A program made the translations under genes and the position numbers. Shown piece after piece: positions 34,619 through 43,907 of a DNA stretch of 64,000 bases; position 1 is the stretch's first letter, and the number at the start of each line of letters is the position of its first letter. Source of the DNA: Serratia plymuthica NBRC 102599 (GTDB taxonomy: Bacteria > Pseudomonadota > Gammaproteobacteria > Enterobacterales > Enterobacteriaceae); contig NZ_BCTU01000021.1 in NCBI RefSeq assembly GCF_001590925.1, positions 1 to 64,000 on the forward strand. The letters run 5' to 3'. The notes under the pieces are model-generated. The model made no database searches. It saw nothing but the letters and a program-made list of their open reading frames with translations, and had not been told where the DNA came from.

Positions 34619-34924
34619 TCATGCGATCATCGCTAATGCTTCGGCCAAAATCTTATCGCCGCGCATCATGCCGTAATCCATGCTGTTAATAACCGCAATC
34701 GGTTTATTTTCCCGATCGGCGATCTTTTTAAAATCGGCCAGCTTATATTTGATTTGTGGCCCCAGCAGGCAGCATTGGTAATTAGCCAGCGTAGATTCGA
34801 ATTCCTCTATACCTACGGCAATAATATCCACCTCAATTCCCTGCTGTTCGGCAGACTTTTTCATTTTACTCACCACCATGCTGGTCGACATGCCGGCAGC
34901 ACAGCAAAGAAATATCTTTTTCAT
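34619..34924 (-). CDS. PTS lactose/cellobiose-type enzyme IIB
   Basis: A 101-residue cytoplasmic phosphocarrier. The phosphocysteine is C8 in MKKIFLCCAAGMSTSMVVSK, the P-loop-like motif of ChbB. The remainder (DIIAVGIEEFESTLANYQCC, LLGPQIKYKLADFKKIADRE) follows the ChbB fold. It is the first gene of the operon and is separated from the IIC gene by 105 bases with no obvious terminator. Two AACCGGTTTCA repeats upstream (35000-35023) suggest control by a LacI-family repressor that is not encoded next to the operon. Confidence 0.92.
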   Translation of the reverse strand: MKKIFLCCAAGMSTSMVVSKMKKSAEQQGIEVDIIAVGIEEFESTLANYQCCLLGPQIKYKLADFKKIADRENKPIAVINSMDYGMMRGDKILAEALAMIA

Positions 34925-34999
34925 CCGATCTCCTGAAGCTAATTGCGTACAAATGATTCAGTTGAGAAATGAGTATGGTGGTAAACCTGAAAAAACAGC

Positions 35000-35023
35000 A
35001 ACCGGTTTCAGTAACCGGTTTCA
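35000..35023. promoter_or_regulatory. tandem AACCGGTTTCA operator-like repeats
   Basis: AACCGGTTTCA occurs at 35000-35010 and again at 35013-35023. Each resembles TGAAACCGGTTTCA, the operator of the AscG repressor of beta-glucoside genes in E. coli. They lie 76-99 bases upstream of the IIB gene. Confidence 0.6.
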
Positions 35024-35190
35024 TCATTTGATCGGGTTATGTGAGGAAGATCCAGAATTGTCGTCGGCGATGAATTCATCATCATAGAGCACAGGAAAAC
35101 AGCCATTTTTTTGCTAAAGATCTTTTACCCGGCTGACGCTATCATGACGCACCTGAGGTTACCCCCCACTCAACTAAAGCACGGAGCACC

Positions 35191-35796
35191 ATGAAATTTT
35201 CTCTACGGCAATGGTCACGCCTGGGCATCGTCTGCGCGATGCTGGTATTGGCAGGCTGCGCCGGCAAAAAGCACCGCGTCAGTTACAATCCTCACGCCTA
35301 CGACGACGCGATCGAAGATGCCGCCGATAAATACGGCGTCGACCAAAAACTGATCGCCGCGATGATTAAGGTAGAATCCGGCTTTAACCCAGAGGCGGTG
35401 AGTAAGTCCAACGCCATCGGTTTAATGCAGTTAAAAGCCGACACCGCCGGCTGCGATGCCTATCGCTACAAAGGGAAACGTGGCTGCCCGGACGAAGACG
35501 ATCTACTGGATCCCGATACCAACATCGATCTCGGCGCCGCCTATCTGGCCGTGTTGCAAAAACAGCAGCTTAGAGGGATTTACGATCCAGTGACTCTGCG
35601 TTACGCCACCATTATCGCCTACGTAAACGGCACAGGCGCGCTGTTACGGACCTTTTCCAGCAACCGCGAGCAAGCCATCTCGATGATTAACACTCTGTCG
35701 CCGGAAGCCTTTAACTGGCATGTGCGCAAATATCATCCCGCTCCGCAGGCGCCGCGCCATTTGATGAAGGTGGAAGCGGCCTACGAACAATTGTGA
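35191..35796 (+). CDS. emtA: membrane-bound lytic murein transglycosylase EmtA (MltE)
   Basis: A 201-residue lipoprotein transglycosylase. It has a lipoprotein signal with lipobox LAGC, cysteine at residue 23, then an SLT family 1 domain. The catalytic glutamate is E62 in AAMIKVESGFNPEAVSKSNA, followed by IGLMQLKADTAGCDAYRY. The motif RYATIIAYVNGTGALLRTF gives the AYNxG-like end of the lysozyme fold. It cleaves peptidoglycan glycan strands to 1,6-anhydromuropeptides, with an endo-acting role in E. coli. The product is anchored to the outer membrane. A bidirectional terminator follows. It stands alone between the glucoside operon and ygiQ. Confidence 0.88.
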   Translation: MKFSLRQWSRLGIVCAMLVLAGCAGKKHRVSYNPHAYDDAIEDAADKYGVDQKLIAAMIKVESGFNPEAVSKSNAIGLMQLKADTAGCDAYRYKGKRGCPDEDDLLDPDTNIDLGAAYLAVLQKQQLRGIYDPVTLRYATIIAYVNGTGALLRTFSSNREQAISMINTLSPEAFNWHVRKYHPAPQAPRHLMKVEAAYEQL

Positions 35797-35810
35797 TTTT
35801 CAAAAGCAAA

Positions 35811-35841
35811 AAAGGAGAACCCGAGGGTTCTCCTTTCGTTT
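35811..35841. terminator. bidirectional terminator between emtA and ygiQ
   Basis: AAAGGAGAACCC (35811-35822) pairs with GGGTTCTCCTTT (35825-35836), with T-rich sequence on both sides. It serves emtA on the plus strand and ygiQ on the minus strand. Confidence 0.8.
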
Positions 35842-35860
35842 AAGCACCTGACTCGGGCCG

Positions 35861-38026
35861 TTACGGCTTACCGTTGCGGATAGGCTTGCGCGGCGGCTTG
35901 TTCGACGGCGTGCGCTGCCGGGTAATGTCGGTATGCTTGGTCAGCGCCGGGCGAGTATGACGCTGCAGGCGTTTCGCTTCGCGCTGCTCGTCGATGCTTG
36001 GCGCCGGTACCAGACACTCACGGCGGCTGCCGATCAGGTGCTTCATGCCCATTTCTTCCAGCGCGGTGCGGATCATCGCCCAGTTAGCCGGGTCATGATA
36101 GCGCAACAGCGCCTTGTGCAGACGGCGCTGACGATCGCCGCGCGGCACTACCACGTCTTCCGACTTATACCCCACCTTGCTCAACGGGTTCTTGCCGGTG
36201 TAATACATGGTGGTGGAGTTGGCCATCGGTGAAGGATAGAAGTTCTGCACCTGATCGAGGCGGAAACGGTTTTTCTTCAACCACAGCGCCAGATTCACCA
36301 TGTCCTCATCGCGAGTACCCGGATGCGAAGAGATAAAATACGGGATCAGGTACTGCTCTTTGCCCGCCAACTTCGAATAATGGTCGAACAGCTGTTTGAA
36401 CCGATCGTAGCTGCCCATGCCCGGTTTCATCATTTTCGACAGCGGCCCTTCCTCGGTGTGTTCCGGGGCGATCTTCAGATAGCCGCCGACGTGGTGGGTT
36501 GCCAGTTCTTTGATGTAGCGTGGATCTTCCACCGCCAGGTCATAACGTACACCGGAAGCGATCAGGATCTTCTTGACGCCCTCCAGCGAACGCGCGCGGC
36601 GATACAGGTTGATGGTCGGCTCGTGGTTGGTGTCCATGTAGGTGCAGATTTCCGGATAAACGCACGAGGCGCGGCGGCAGGTCTGCTCGGCGCGCGGGTT
36701 GGTGCAGCGCAGCATGTACATGTTGGCGGTCGGGCCGCCCAGATCGGAGATCACGCCGGTAAAGCCCGGCACCTTGTCGCGGATCTCTTCGATTTCACGA
36801 ATAATCGAATCTTCCGAACGGCTCTGGATGATGCGCCCTTCATGCTCGGTGATCGAACAGAACGAACAACCGCCGTAGCAACCGCGCATGATATTGACCG
36901 AGAAGCGGATCATGTCGTAGGCCGGAATGGTTTCCTTGCCGTAGGACGGATGCGGAATACGCTGGTATGGCAGGGCAAACACGCTGTCCATTTCCGGCGT
37001 GGTCAGCGGGATTGCCGGCGGGTTGATCCACACATAACGGTCGCCATGCGATTGCATCAGCGCGCGGGCACAGCCTGGGTTGGTTTCATGGTGCAGAATT
37101 CGCGAGGTGTGCGCATACAGCACTTTGTCGGCCTTCACTTTTTCGAAGGACGGCAGCAGCACGTAGGTTTTTTCCCACGGCTTTGGCTTGGCGGCGCGCA
37201 CGGTGACCGGCTTGGCTTCCGGCTCTGGCGTACCGCCGTCGGCGCACGGCAGATCCTCGCCGTAAGGGTTAGGGATTGGCTCAATGCGGCCCGGCTTGTC
37301 CAGACGGGTGGAATCCACGCCGGTCCAGCCCGGCAGCGCGCCTTTGCGCATCACCGCCGTGTTGCGGATATCGTGGATCTCGCTGATTTTTTCACCGGCG
37401 GCCAGGCGGTGCGCCACTTCCACCAGCGGGCGCTCGCCGTTGCCGTAGATCAGCATATCGGCTTTGGAATCCACCAGCACCGAACGGCGCACGGTATCCG
37501 ACCAGTAATCGTAATGCGCGATGCGGCGCAGGCTGGCTTCAATGCCACCCAGTACGATCGGCACGTCTTTATAAGCTTCTTTGCAGCGTTGGCTGTACAC
37601 CAGCGTCGCACGATCCGGGCGTTTGCCGCCCACGTTGCCGGCGGTATAGGCATCGTCGTGGCGCAGTTTGCGATCGGCGGTGTAGCGGTTGATCATCGAG
37701 TCCATGTTGCCGGCGGTGATGCCGAAGAACAGGTTCGGTTTGCCCAGGCGCATAAAGTCGTCTTTATTGCTCCAGTCCGGCTGCGCAATAATGCCCACGC
37801 GGAAGCCCTGCGCCTCCAGCATGCGGCCGATGATCGCCATGCCAAAACTCGGGTGATCGACATAGGCGTCACCACTGATAATGATCACATCGCAGCTGTC
37901 CCAGCCCAGTTGATCCATCTCTTCGCGCGACATCGGTAAAAACGGCGCGGTGCCATAACATTCGGCCCAATAAGGCTTATAGGAAAACAATTCACGGTCG
38001 GGTTGGATCAGGCTGGTCGTGCTCAT
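35861..38026 (-). CDS. ygiQ: radical-SAM protein YgiQ
   Basis: A 721-residue radical-SAM protein close to E. coli YgiQ. The N-terminal region ([38 protein letters not shown]) is the YgiQ-specific domain. The radical-SAM cluster is in [20 protein letters not shown] with the CxxxCxxC cysteines binding the 4Fe-4S cluster. Downstream are [34 protein letters not shown] and [20 protein letters not shown]. The reaction is unknown. It is conserved across many bacteria. The tail is arginine- and lysine-rich. The minus-strand gene shares a terminator with emtA. Confidence 0.94.
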   Translation of the reverse strand: MSTTSLIQPDRELFSYKPYWAECYGTAPFLPMSREEMDQLGWDSCDVIIISGDAYVDHPSFGMAIIGRMLEAQGFRVGIIAQPDWSNKDDFMRLGKPNLFFGITAGNMDSMINRYTADRKLRHDDAYTAGNVGGKRPDRATLVYSQRCKEAYKDVPIVLGGIEASLRRIAHYDYWSDTVRRSVLVDSKADMLIYGNGERPLVEVAHRLAAGEKISEIHDIRNTAVMRKGALPGWTGVDSTRLDKPGRIEPIPNPYGEDLPCADGGTPEPEAKPVTVRAAKPKPWEKTYVLLPSFEKVKADKVLYAHTSRILHHETNPGCARALMQSHGDRYVWINPPAIPLTTPEMDSVFALPYQRIPHPSYGKETIPAYDMIRFSVNIMRGCYGGCSFCSITEHEGRIIQSRSEDSIIREIEEIRDKVPGFTGVISDLGGPTANMYMLRCTNPRAEQTCRRASCVYPEICTYMDTNHEPTINLYRRARSLEGVKKILIASGVRYDLAVEDPRYIKELATHHVGGYLKIAPEHTEEGPLSKMMKPGMGSYDRFKQLFDHYSKLAGKEQYLIPYFISSHPGTRDEDMVNLALWLKKNRFRLDQVQNFYPSPMANSTTMYYTGKNPLSKVGYKSEDVVVPRGDRQRRLHKALLRYHDPANWAMIRTALEEMGMKHLIGSRRECLVPAPSIDEQREAKRLQRHTRPALTKHTDITRQRTPSNKPPRKPIRNGKP

Positions 38027-38207
38027 TCTGGTGCTCTTTCACAGGTTAATTAATCGCCGGGCGGCGATTATACGCACTAGTGACAAAAAGAGCATGGTTA
38101 TTTCACACATTAGTCACATCGCCAACCCGCTTGCCCCTCGACTCCGGGCGTTTGCGACGTCATCATAGCCTATCTGTCCGGCCCGATGGCCGGCAGCGGA
38201 GGACAAA

Positions 38208-39095
38208 ATGAATGAGCTTTTAGCAGTAAAACCGGTTCTGGTGCTGGGCAGCGCAATCGGCGAAATCGATCTGGGGCAACAGCGGCAGATTGGCGGCAGT
38301 GCATTTAACGTGGCGCGCGCGCTAAGCCGCCTGCAGGTGCCGGTGGTCAATGGCATGCCGGTAGGCAATGGCGAATGGGGCGCGATGATTGAAGCCGCCA
38401 TGAATGAACTCGGTCTGCCGGTGCTGCTGCGCCACGGCCAGAGGGATAACGGCCTACGTCTTACGCAACTGGAACCTTGCGGCAAGCGCACCTTTGTCAG
38501 GGTGCCGGGCTGCGAAACGCAGTGGAACAAGGCCCAGCTCGCCACGCTGCCATTGACGCCTGAAACGCTGATCTACATCCATGGCGACGAACTGACCGGC
38601 GAGAGCGGTGAAGCGCTGCGCGACTGGCTGACACGGCTGCCGTTCGACCAATGGCGCTTGATCGATCCCGGCTCGCGGGTTGGCCTGCTGGATGCGGATT
38701 TCTTCGCCATGCTCAGCGACAGCGACACGGTACTGACGCTCAATCGCAACCAGGCAACAACGCTGTGTGGCGAAGGCGACGTGCTCACTGCCGCACAACG
38801 TTTTGCCGCCGCGCACAATATTACGCTGATATGTCGGCTGGAGGGGGAAGGCGCATGGATTTGCGATGGCCGTAATCCGCCGCTGAACCTTGCCGCCTCT
38901 CAGGTCCAGGTTGTGGATACTGCCGGTGCCGGCGACGCCCACTGCGCCGGTCTGTTGGCCGGTCTCTCCGCCAGCTGGCCACTGCCGCAGGCAGTCAGCC
39001 TGGCCAACCGCGTGGCCGCCTGCGTAGTGGCAAGCCAGGGCGCAGCAGACGCGCCGAACTGGCAACGGCTGCAACAACGCTTTCCCGAAAGCTGA
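38208..39095 (+). CDS. PfkB-family sugar/nucleoside kinase
   Basis: A 295-residue PfkB (ribokinase-type) kinase. The first signature is IGGSAFNVARALSRLQVPVV, and the second DTAGAGDAHCAGLLAGLSAS with the catalytic aspartate. A middle segment LIYIHGDELTGESGEAL and TLNRNQATTLCGEGD fit the fold. An AGGAC site precedes the ATG. It is convergent with xapB and shares a terminator with it. The neighbouring xap genes suggest a nucleoside or ribose-type substrate, but this is only context; no close named homologue is recognised. Confidence 0.8.
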   Translation: MNELLAVKPVLVLGSAIGEIDLGQQRQIGGSAFNVARALSRLQVPVVNGMPVGNGEWGAMIEAAMNELGLPVLLRHGQRDNGLRLTQLEPCGKRTFVRVPGCETQWNKAQLATLPLTPETLIYIHGDELTGESGEALRDWLTRLPFDQWRLIDPGSRVGLLDADFFAMLSDSDTVLTLNRNQATTLCGEGDVLTAAQRFAAAHNITLICRLEGEGAWICDGRNPPLNLAASQVQVVDTAGAGDAHCAGLLAGLSASWPLPQAVSLANRVAACVVASQGAADAPNWQRLQQRFPES

Positions 39096-39100
39096 AGCAC

Positions 39101-39126
39101 AATGGGCGCACCTCTGCGCCCATTCT
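39101..39126. terminator. bidirectional terminator between the PfkB kinase and xapB
   Basis: AATGGGCGCA (39101-39110) pairs with TGCGCCCATT (39115-39124) around a CCTC loop, followed by TCT. It stands between two convergent genes. Confidence 0.75.
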
Positions 39127-39132
39127 CTTGCT

Positions 39133-40392
39133 CTAATGAGCGCGCTCTACCGGCCCGGCGTGCTCCTCCGGCCGGTGCTGATAATGGAAGGTCAGTGCGA
39201 AGACCACACCCAACACTAGCGTATACAGCGCGAAAACCAGCCAGATGCTCTGCCAGTCTTTTATGCCGTTGCGGGTAAAGAAATCCACCACCTCGCCGCT
39301 GGCGATCGCCCCCAGATAAGCGCCCAGACCATTCACCATCGTCATGAACAGCCCCTGCGCACTGGCGCGGATACGGTGATCGGCCTCTTTCTCTACGAAG
39401 ATCGCGCCGGAAATATTGAAGAAATCAAAAGCACAGCCATAAACGATCATCGAAAGCAGCAGCAACACGAAACCAAAACCGACCGGGGTACCGTAGGCCA
39501 GGAACAGGAAGCGCAACGTCCAGGCTGCCATACTGATCAACATCACCTGTTTAATGCCGTATCTGCGCAGGAAAAACGGAATCGTGAGGATGAAAAACAC
39601 CTCGGAAATTTGCGACAGCGACAGCAGCACCGCCGGGTATCTGACGCTGAAGCTGTCCTGGTACAGCGGGTTTTGCGCGAAATCGTGCAGGAACGGGTTG
39701 CCGAAGGTGTTGGTCACTTGCAGCGCCGCGCCCAGCAGCATGGCAAACAGGAAAAACAACGCCATGCGCCGTTGGCGGAATAATACCAGCGCGTCCAGCC
39801 CCAGTACGCTGAACCCGCTTTTTGATTTTTCCGCTTTGCTGGTCGGGCAGTTCGGCAACGTCAGCGAATAGCCGGCCAGCAGCAGCGACACTCCGGAAGC
39901 CAGATACAGTTGCATATTGCTGAGTTCAATTTTGCTGAAACCGATCAACCACATCGCCACAATAAAACCCAGAGTGCCGTACACCCGCACCGGCGGGAAA
40001 TCCTTCACCGTGTCGTAACCGTGCTTCTCCAGACAAAAATAGGCGATGGCGTTGGACAGCGAAATGGTCGGCATATACATCATGGCATTGAACAGCATGA
40101 CCCAGAACATCACCATCGGCTGCTCAACCTGGGCGGCACAGTACAGCGCGGCCGCACCGAACAGATGGCACAACGCATACAGATAGTTGGCCTTGACCCA
40201 GCGATCGGCAATGATGCCCGCCAACCCCGGCATGATCAACGCCGCGATGCCCTTGGCGCTGTACACCATACCCACCTGCATCCCGCTGAAATGCAAGGTG
40301 TTAATCATGTAAGATCCCAGCGTGACCAGCCAGGCGCCCCAAATGAAAAACTGCAAAAAAACCATTACCTTCAGTCGCGTTTTTATTGCCAT
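39133..40392 (-). CDS. xapB: nucleoside transporter XapB (NHS family)
   Basis: A 419-residue MFS-type nucleoside:proton symporter with about twelve hydrophobic segments. The start at 40392 gives MAIKTRLKVMVFLQFFIWGA and aligns with E. coli XapB; a second ATG lies two codons upstream. Conserved regions include VTLGSYMINTLHFSGMQVGM, YSAKGIAALIMPGLAGIIAD, LFAMLLGAALQVTNTFGNPF and YGCAFDFFNISGAIFVEKEA. It imports xanthosine and other purine nucleosides for XapA. It follows xapA with a short gap on the same strand. Confidence 0.92.
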   Translation of the reverse strand: MAIKTRLKVMVFLQFFIWGAWLVTLGSYMINTLHFSGMQVGMVYSAKGIAALIMPGLAGIIADRWVKANYLYALCHLFGAAALYCAAQVEQPMVMFWVMLFNAMMYMPTISLSNAIAYFCLEKHGYDTVKDFPPVRVYGTLGFIVAMWLIGFSKIELSNMQLYLASGVSLLLAGYSLTLPNCPTSKAEKSKSGFSVLGLDALVLFRQRRMALFFLFAMLLGAALQVTNTFGNPFLHDFAQNPLYQDSFSVRYPAVLLSLSQISEVFFILTIPFFLRRYGIKQVMLISMAAWTLRFLFLAYGTPVGFGFVLLLLSMIVYGCAFDFFNISGAIFVEKEADHRIRASAQGLFMTMVNGLGAYLGAIASGEVVDFFTRNGIKDWQSIWLVFALYTLVLGVVFALTFHYQHRPEEHAGPVERAH

Positions 40393-40470
40393 CACCATCA
40401 CCTTATTATTTTGATTGAAACGATGATTCGCGCGGCAAGGTCCCTGCACCCTGCCGCGAGGTTTACAGCA

Positions 40471-41292
40471 TCACAGCGTTTTGAAGAACTCACGGATCAG
40501 GCGCATAAAATCGTCGGCCGCCAGCGCGGCGCAGCTCAGGGTTTGTTCATGGGAAAGCGGCGTATCGGACAGCCCTTCGGCGTAGTTGGTCATTGCCGAC
40601 ACCACCAGCACCTTCAGGCCGCAGTGGCGGGCCGAGAGCACTTCCGGCACGATCGACATGCCGACCACGTCGCACCCCAGCGTCTGCATCATGCGAATTT
40701 CCGCCGGGGTTTCGAAGTTAGGCCCGGTGTAGGCGGCAAAGACCCCTTCGGCCAGCGGAATGCCCGCGCGCTCGGCTACCTGCGCCAGTTGGCCGCGCAG
40801 TTCGCGGTCATAGGCGTTGGCCAGGCTGAAGAAGCGTGGACCGAAACGCTCATCGTTGTCGCCAACCAGCGGCGATTCAGGCATAAAGTTGATGTGATCG
40901 GTAAGTGCCACCAGGCTGCCCGGCGGCACCGACTGGCGCAACGAGCCGGCGGCGTTGGTTGCCAGCAAGAATTCGCAACCCAGCAGTTTGAACGTGCGCA
41001 CAGCGGTGGTCATCACCTGCATGCCGCGCCCTTCGTAGTAGTGCCCACGGCCTTTCATGCACAATACCGGCACGCCTTCCAGCCAGCCTGCAACCAGTTG
41101 CCCGGCGTGGCCCGCAACGCCGCTGACCGGGAACCCAGGCAGCTCAGCGTAGTCGACGATCAGGGTGTCGGTCATCACCTCCGCCAGCGCGCCCAGCCCG
41201 GAACCCAGTATCAGCGCGGCGCGCGGCTGGAAGCCCGGCAGGCGGCGGCGGATCGCTTCGGCACAGGAAAAAGCATCTTCTTGATTAAACAT
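40471..41292 (-). CDS. xapA: xanthosine (purine nucleoside) phosphorylase XapA
   Basis: A 273-residue purine nucleoside phosphorylase, family PNP II. The start at 41292 gives MFNQEDAFSCAEAIRRRLPG; the open frame upstream is not homologous. Family motifs are ALILGSGLGALAEVMTDTLI, FPVSGVAGHAGQLVAGWLEG, MKGRGHYYEGRGMQVMT, and NAAGSLRQSVPPGSLVALTD. The active-site region GPNFETPAEIRMMQTLGCDV is clear. It cleaves xanthosine, guanosine and inosine with phosphate. It forms a pair with xapB, under the divergent LysR gene xapR. The GFP-like tail EFFKTL is normal. Confidence 0.93.
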   Translation of the reverse strand: MFNQEDAFSCAEAIRRRLPGFQPRAALILGSGLGALAEVMTDTLIVDYAELPGFPVSGVAGHAGQLVAGWLEGVPVLCMKGRGHYYEGRGMQVMTTAVRTFKLLGCEFLLATNAAGSLRQSVPPGSLVALTDHINFMPESPLVGDNDERFGPRFFSLANAYDRELRGQLAQVAERAGIPLAEGVFAAYTGPNFETPAEIRMMQTLGCDVVGMSIVPEVLSARHCGLKVLVVSAMTNYAEGLSDTPLSHEQTLSCAALAADDFMRLIREFFKTL

Positions 41293-41494
41293 AGTATTCT
41301 CTTCTGTGGGAGGGTGAAATAATCCCCATAGTAGAGAGCGATGCGCGACGGCGACCAATACATTATTGGCAGCCGATTTATTCCGTTTACCTATAAATTG
41401 GTAGCACCAGGAGGCCATCATCAGCATAAAATCGCCCCAGCAACTGCCGGATCCCAGCCGGATTAACTTCCGCCTGCTGCACTATTTCCGCGTC

Positions 41495-42382
41495 GTGGCG
41501 GAGGAAATGAACTTCACCCAGGCGGCGCTACGGCTGAATATTTCGCAACCGCCGCTCAGCAAGCACATTAAAGAACTGGAGAGCCAACTCGGCGTCGCGC
41601 TGTTCAAGCGCACCACCCGTTCGATGTCGCTGACGCTGGCCGGCCGCACGCTGTTTCGCAACGTCGAGATGCTGTTGGATCAGGCCGGTCATGCGCTGAA
41701 TCAGGTGCAACAGTTAGGCCGTGGCGAGGCCGGTCATATGGTGGTCGGTATGGTCGGCACCTCGGTGTGGGGCGGGTTGATCCCAGCGTTGAAGCGCTTT
41801 GCCGGGCAAACGGCCAACGTCACCTGGGCGTTGAACGAGCTGACGCCCAGCCAGCAGATCGCCGCGCTGCAAAAGCGTCATATCGATATTGGCGTCTGGC
41901 GGGAGGCCAGGGAACAGGCATTGCCGGGGTTGGCCTGCCAGCTGTTGGCGAGGGAGAATATTGCGGTGGTGCTGCCGCTCGATCACCCGCTGGCACAGGC
42001 GGAAAGCCTGCCGTTGGCGGCACTGCAGCATGACAAATTCATGGTCCTGCCGCCGCACGAGGCCAGCCTGGGACTGTATTTGCACAACCTGTGCCTGCAG
42101 CAAGGTTTCAAACCGGACATCGCCTATCAGGTCAATGAGCCGCAAACCCTGATGGCGCTGGTGGCCGAAGGTTATGGCATCACGCTGTTGCCGGACAGCT
42201 ACGGCCGCATTCCGTGGCCCGGCGTGCGGTTCTGCCCGCTGCAGCAGGCGCCGTCAGCGGATTTGTACGCCATTTATCATGCCGAGAGCGCCACGCCGGT
42301 AGTGCAGGCGTTTCTGGACATGCTGCGTGCGGCCCCTAACGGCACCGCACAGGGCCGGCTTACAGCGCCGGCTGCACCATAA
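41495..42382 (+). CDS. xapR: LysR-family regulator XapR-like (true start uncertain, probably upstream)
   Basis: A LysR-type regulator of 295 residues from the GTG at 41495. That start cuts into the winged helix: the frame stays open upstream to a TAG at 41402 and encodes INFRLLHYFRVVAEEMNF, the normal LTTR beginning. The only good ribosome site, AGGAGG (41409-41414), is followed in frame by ATC (41417), ATC (41420) and ATA (41426) and no ATG. The true start therefore seems to be a rare codon or has been lost by mutation. Later segments are LNISQPPLSKHIKELESQLG, FKRTTRSMSLTLAGRTLFRN and LPDSYGRIPWPGVRF. It is divergent from xapA and probably activates it. The 3' end overlaps the convergent ftsP by 23 bases. 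Confidence 0.82.
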   Translation: MAEEMNFTQAALRLNISQPPLSKHIKELESQLGVALFKRTTRSMSLTLAGRTLFRNVEMLLDQAGHALNQVQQLGRGEAGHMVVGMVGTSVWGGLIPALKRFAGQTANVTWALNELTPSQQIAALQKRHIDIGVWREAREQALPGLACQLLARENIAVVLPLDHPLAQAESLPLAALQHDKFMVLPPHEASLGLYLHNLCLQQGFKPDIAYQVNEPQTLMALVAEGYGITLLPDSYGRIPWPGVRFCPLQQAPSADLYAIYHAESATPVVQAFLDMLRAAPNGTAQGRLTAPAAP

Positions 42383-43775
42383 ACTGACCGGCGGTACCGC
42401 GATCCGCCATCTCCAGCGTCTGGCTGTAGAACAGGAACGGGAAGTGCTCCGAGGTGGACTGATTGAAGTAAACCAGCAGCTCGACGTCGCCGTCGACCCA
42501 TACGGTGTCCTTCCAGCCACGATCTTCCGCCATCGGCTGCGCGCCATTGACGCGTTTCACCAGGAACTGCACGCCCTGAATGTGGAACGCCTGCGGCGTA
42601 TCCGCGTGAATGTTCCAGCGCTCCCAGGTGCCCTGCTGCGTTTGCACATCGATGCGGTTCATGTCCCAGATAGCGCCGTTGATCCCTGGCTGGCTGTCGC
42701 CCAGACGGAATTCGCGGGTGCGGCTGGCGCTGCCGTCCAGCAGTTGATCCGCCAGCAGGCGCATCGGCAGGTTATCGGTCACCAATGGCAACAGGCCGGT
42801 AGGCCTCAGCGTCAGCACCTGGGTGGAGACCAGAATGCTCGAAGGTTCAAACAGGCCGCGCAGGCGATCCATCATGCCCGCCGCTTCACCGGCGGTGATG
42901 GTGACCTCATCGCCTTTTGACATATCGACCAGCACTTCACGGCGTTCGCCCGGCGCCAGCGAAAGCTGCTGCACCGCCACCGGCGCAGGCAAGAAACCCT
43001 GATCGCTGGCGACAACGTTGAACGGCCGACCGTCGCTCAATTGCAGCATGTAGCGGCGCGAGTTAGAAGCATTAAGCAGGCGCAGGCGCACCCAGCCGCG
43101 AGAAACCTCGACGTAAGGATTTTGCACGCCGTTGACCAGCAGCGTGTCACCGATAAAACCGCCCTGCGACGGCGGATCGTATTCCGGCGTACCGAAATTA
43201 TCCAACCGTTTGTCCTGAATGATCAGCGGGAAGTCGTCAACGCCGTAGTGGTTTGGCAGCGGCAGCGCTTTGCTGACCTCATCCTCAACCAGCCACAGCC
43301 CGGTCAGGCCATTGTAAACGTGCGGCGCCATGCGGTTCGGCGTGCTGGCGTGATACCAGCAGGTGGCCGCGCTCTGGCGAATAGGCAACACCGGCGACCA
43401 ATCGACGTTAGGCGACATCATGCGCGGCGCGCCGCCCATCAGGGTGCCGGGCACCTGCAGGCCGCTGATGGTCATCGCCACCGGCTCCGGCAGACGGTTG
43501 CTGTAGATCAGCTTGACGTCGTCCCCGTTATAAACCCGCACTGTCGGCCCAAGATACATGCCGTTAATGCCCCACACCGACGCCTTGCGGTTATCCATAA
43601 ACGCCCAGTGGGCGCGCTGCAAGGTTAAAAACAGCGGCTGACCGCGGCGGGATTCCAGCAGCGGAGGAATCGGTAATGGCGTCTGCGTTCCGCTCGCCTC
43701 AGCCCTCAGCGGCACGGCTCCTGCGCACAGCGCCAAGCCCGATGCCTGAATAAACTGACGTCGACTGAGTGACAT
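42360..43775 (-). CDS. ftsP: cell division protein FtsP (SufI)
   Basis: A 471-residue multicopper-oxidase-fold protein. The signal is a Tat type: MSLSRRQFIQASGLALCAGA, with the SRRQFI twin-arginine motif, and export by TatABC. Three cupredoxin-like domains follow (LFLTLQRAHWAFMDNRKASV, YLQLSDGRPFNVV, QGTWERWNIHADTPQAFHIQ). The copper-binding histidines of true laccases are largely absent, as in E. coli SufI, which is a non-enzymatic division protein. It stabilises the divisome under stress. The neighbour order ftsP-plsC-parC is conserved. Its stop lies inside the end of xapR. Confidence 0.93.
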   Translation of the reverse strand: MSLSRRQFIQASGLALCAGAVPLRAEASGTQTPLPIPPLLESRRGQPLFLTLQRAHWAFMDNRKASVWGINGMYLGPTVRVYNGDDVKLIYSNRLPEPVAMTISGLQVPGTLMGGAPRMMSPNVDWSPVLPIRQSAATCWYHASTPNRMAPHVYNGLTGLWLVEDEVSKALPLPNHYGVDDFPLIIQDKRLDNFGTPEYDPPSQGGFIGDTLLVNGVQNPYVEVSRGWVRLRLLNASNSRRYMLQLSDGRPFNVVASDQGFLPAPVAVQQLSLAPGERREVLVDMSKGDEVTITAGEAAGMMDRLRGLFEPSSILVSTQVLTLRPTGLLPLVTDNLPMRLLADQLLDGSASRTREFRLGDSQPGINGAIWDMNRIDVQTQQGTWERWNIHADTPQAFHIQGVQFLVKRVNGAQPMAEDRGWKDTVWVDGDVELLVYFNQSTSEHFPFLFYSQTLEMADRGTAGQFMVQPAL

Positions 43776-43818
43776 ATTTTCTCCATGAAAAGCAATGACT
43801 AAACCGTGTGCAAAGACC

Positions 43819-43849
43819 GGGCCCCTGTTAATCAGATTAGCAGGAGCCC
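43819..43849 (-). terminator. hairpin between plsC and ftsP
   Basis: A nine-pair dyad (43824-43844) with a GGGC/GCCC outer stem lies between plsC and ftsP. No T-run follows, so terminator function is uncertain; it may shape plsC-ftsP mRNA. Confidence 0.35.
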
Positions 43850-43907
43850 AGGCGTTAACGGCATCAAGCGCCGTTTAAAAGTTCATTCTTTGAAGCCGGT
43901 GGGAATA

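Noticed and set aside
36323-37939. A 538-codon plus-strand frame antisense to ygiQ
   Set aside because: ygiQ is certain from its radical-SAM motif and homology. The antisense frame has no ribosome site or domain.
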